Origin: Saccharopolyspora gregorii
GTDB taxonomy: Bacteria > Actinomycetota > Actinomycetes > Mycobacteriales > Pseudonocardiaceae
DNA length: 64,000 nucleotides
Assembly (NCBI RefSeq): GCF_024734405.1
Contig: NZ_CP059556.1
Span: forward strand, 2,666,001 to 2,730,000
Direction: 5' to 3'
Both the position numbers and the translations under genes were made by a program. Numbering within the stretch: position 1 is the first letter of the stretch; the number at the start of each line of letters is the position of its first letter. Of the stretch, positions 63,961 to 64,000 are shown piece after piece. Under the pieces are notes generated by a model. That model searched no databases. It saw only the letters and a list, made by a program, of their open reading frames with translations, and had not been told where the DNA came from.

Positions 63961-64000
63961 GTGTCCCCGAACTCATCGCAGCAACCGGCCGGCGTGCGCG
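63961..64000 (+). CDS. Possible start of the next gene (partial)
   Basis: A GTG at 63961 opens a frame (MSPNSSQQPAGVR) that runs off the window. Only 13 residues are visible, so this is tentative. The bases before it include TTAGGCAAGCCTTTC, loosely like an iron-box operator. Confidence 0.25.
   Translation, partial: MSPNSSQQPAGVR

Overview
The window is about 70% GC with strong third-position GC bias, dense ATGA and GTGA gene overlaps, and actinobacterial families throughout (DUF397/DUF5753, BTAD, DUF1707, Replic_Relax). It looks like a pseudonocardial actinomycete of the Saccharopolyspora/Actinopolyspora kind. This is inferred from gene content; no species is claimed.

Layout. 1-133: trailer end of a type I-E-like CRISPR array read rightward. 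270-15164: integrase and excisionase, a methyltransferase pair, then a complete type IV secretion module (pilin, VirB6-like, repeat protein, PrgI/VirB3-like, VirB4, VirD4, Replic_Relax protein, SLT-M23 hydrolase). This is the core of an integrative conjugative element. 15.2-22.5 kb: small unknown proteins, a two-winged-helix protein, and a leftward module of a MoxR-type AAA ATPase with an HExxH-VWA protein broken by one frameshift. 23.3-34.4 kb: a leftward Tad (Flp) pilus operon headed by CpaB- and TadZ-like genes, ending in a LysM-BTAD regulator, with prepilin peptidase and GGDEF genes upstream. 34.7-37.3 kb: a type VII-type polymorphic toxin unit (WXG100-size protein, GH-E nuclease toxin, ankyrin and SUFU immunity proteins). 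37.4-47.8 kb: a STAND regulator, a LysR regulator, and a compact cluster of radical SAM-SPASM, thymidylate-kinase-like, endonuclease/exonuclease/phosphatase, four NUDIX-type domains, a HAD-NUDIX fusion and tandem-HTH regulators. No characterised system known to me matches that cluster; it is the best candidate here for an undescribed system. 47.8-50.7 kb: small zinc-ribbon-like ORFs and a broken XRE-DUF5753/DUF397 pair. 50.7-54.2 kb: a large type I-E-like array of about 58 repeats read leftward. 54.5 kb: tRNA-Pro(GGG) and its terminator. 54.7-64 kb: ordinary chromosomal genes (DinB, NUDIX, DUF1707, MFS, luciferase-like oxidoreductase, multicopper oxidase, OPT transporter).

The two CRISPR arrays have closely related repeats, and their degenerate trailer ends both face the approximately 50 kb accessory block. 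No cas genes lie in the window. A 22-spacer block of the right array occurs twice in tandem. By eye, the two copies differ only by small indels, all in the left copy. The genes just left of it (46.8-50.7 kb) are also broken by single-base indels. This points to unpolished long-read sequence, and possibly an artefactual duplication, across about 46.8-52.5 kb. Gene breaks in that stretch should be read with this in mind.
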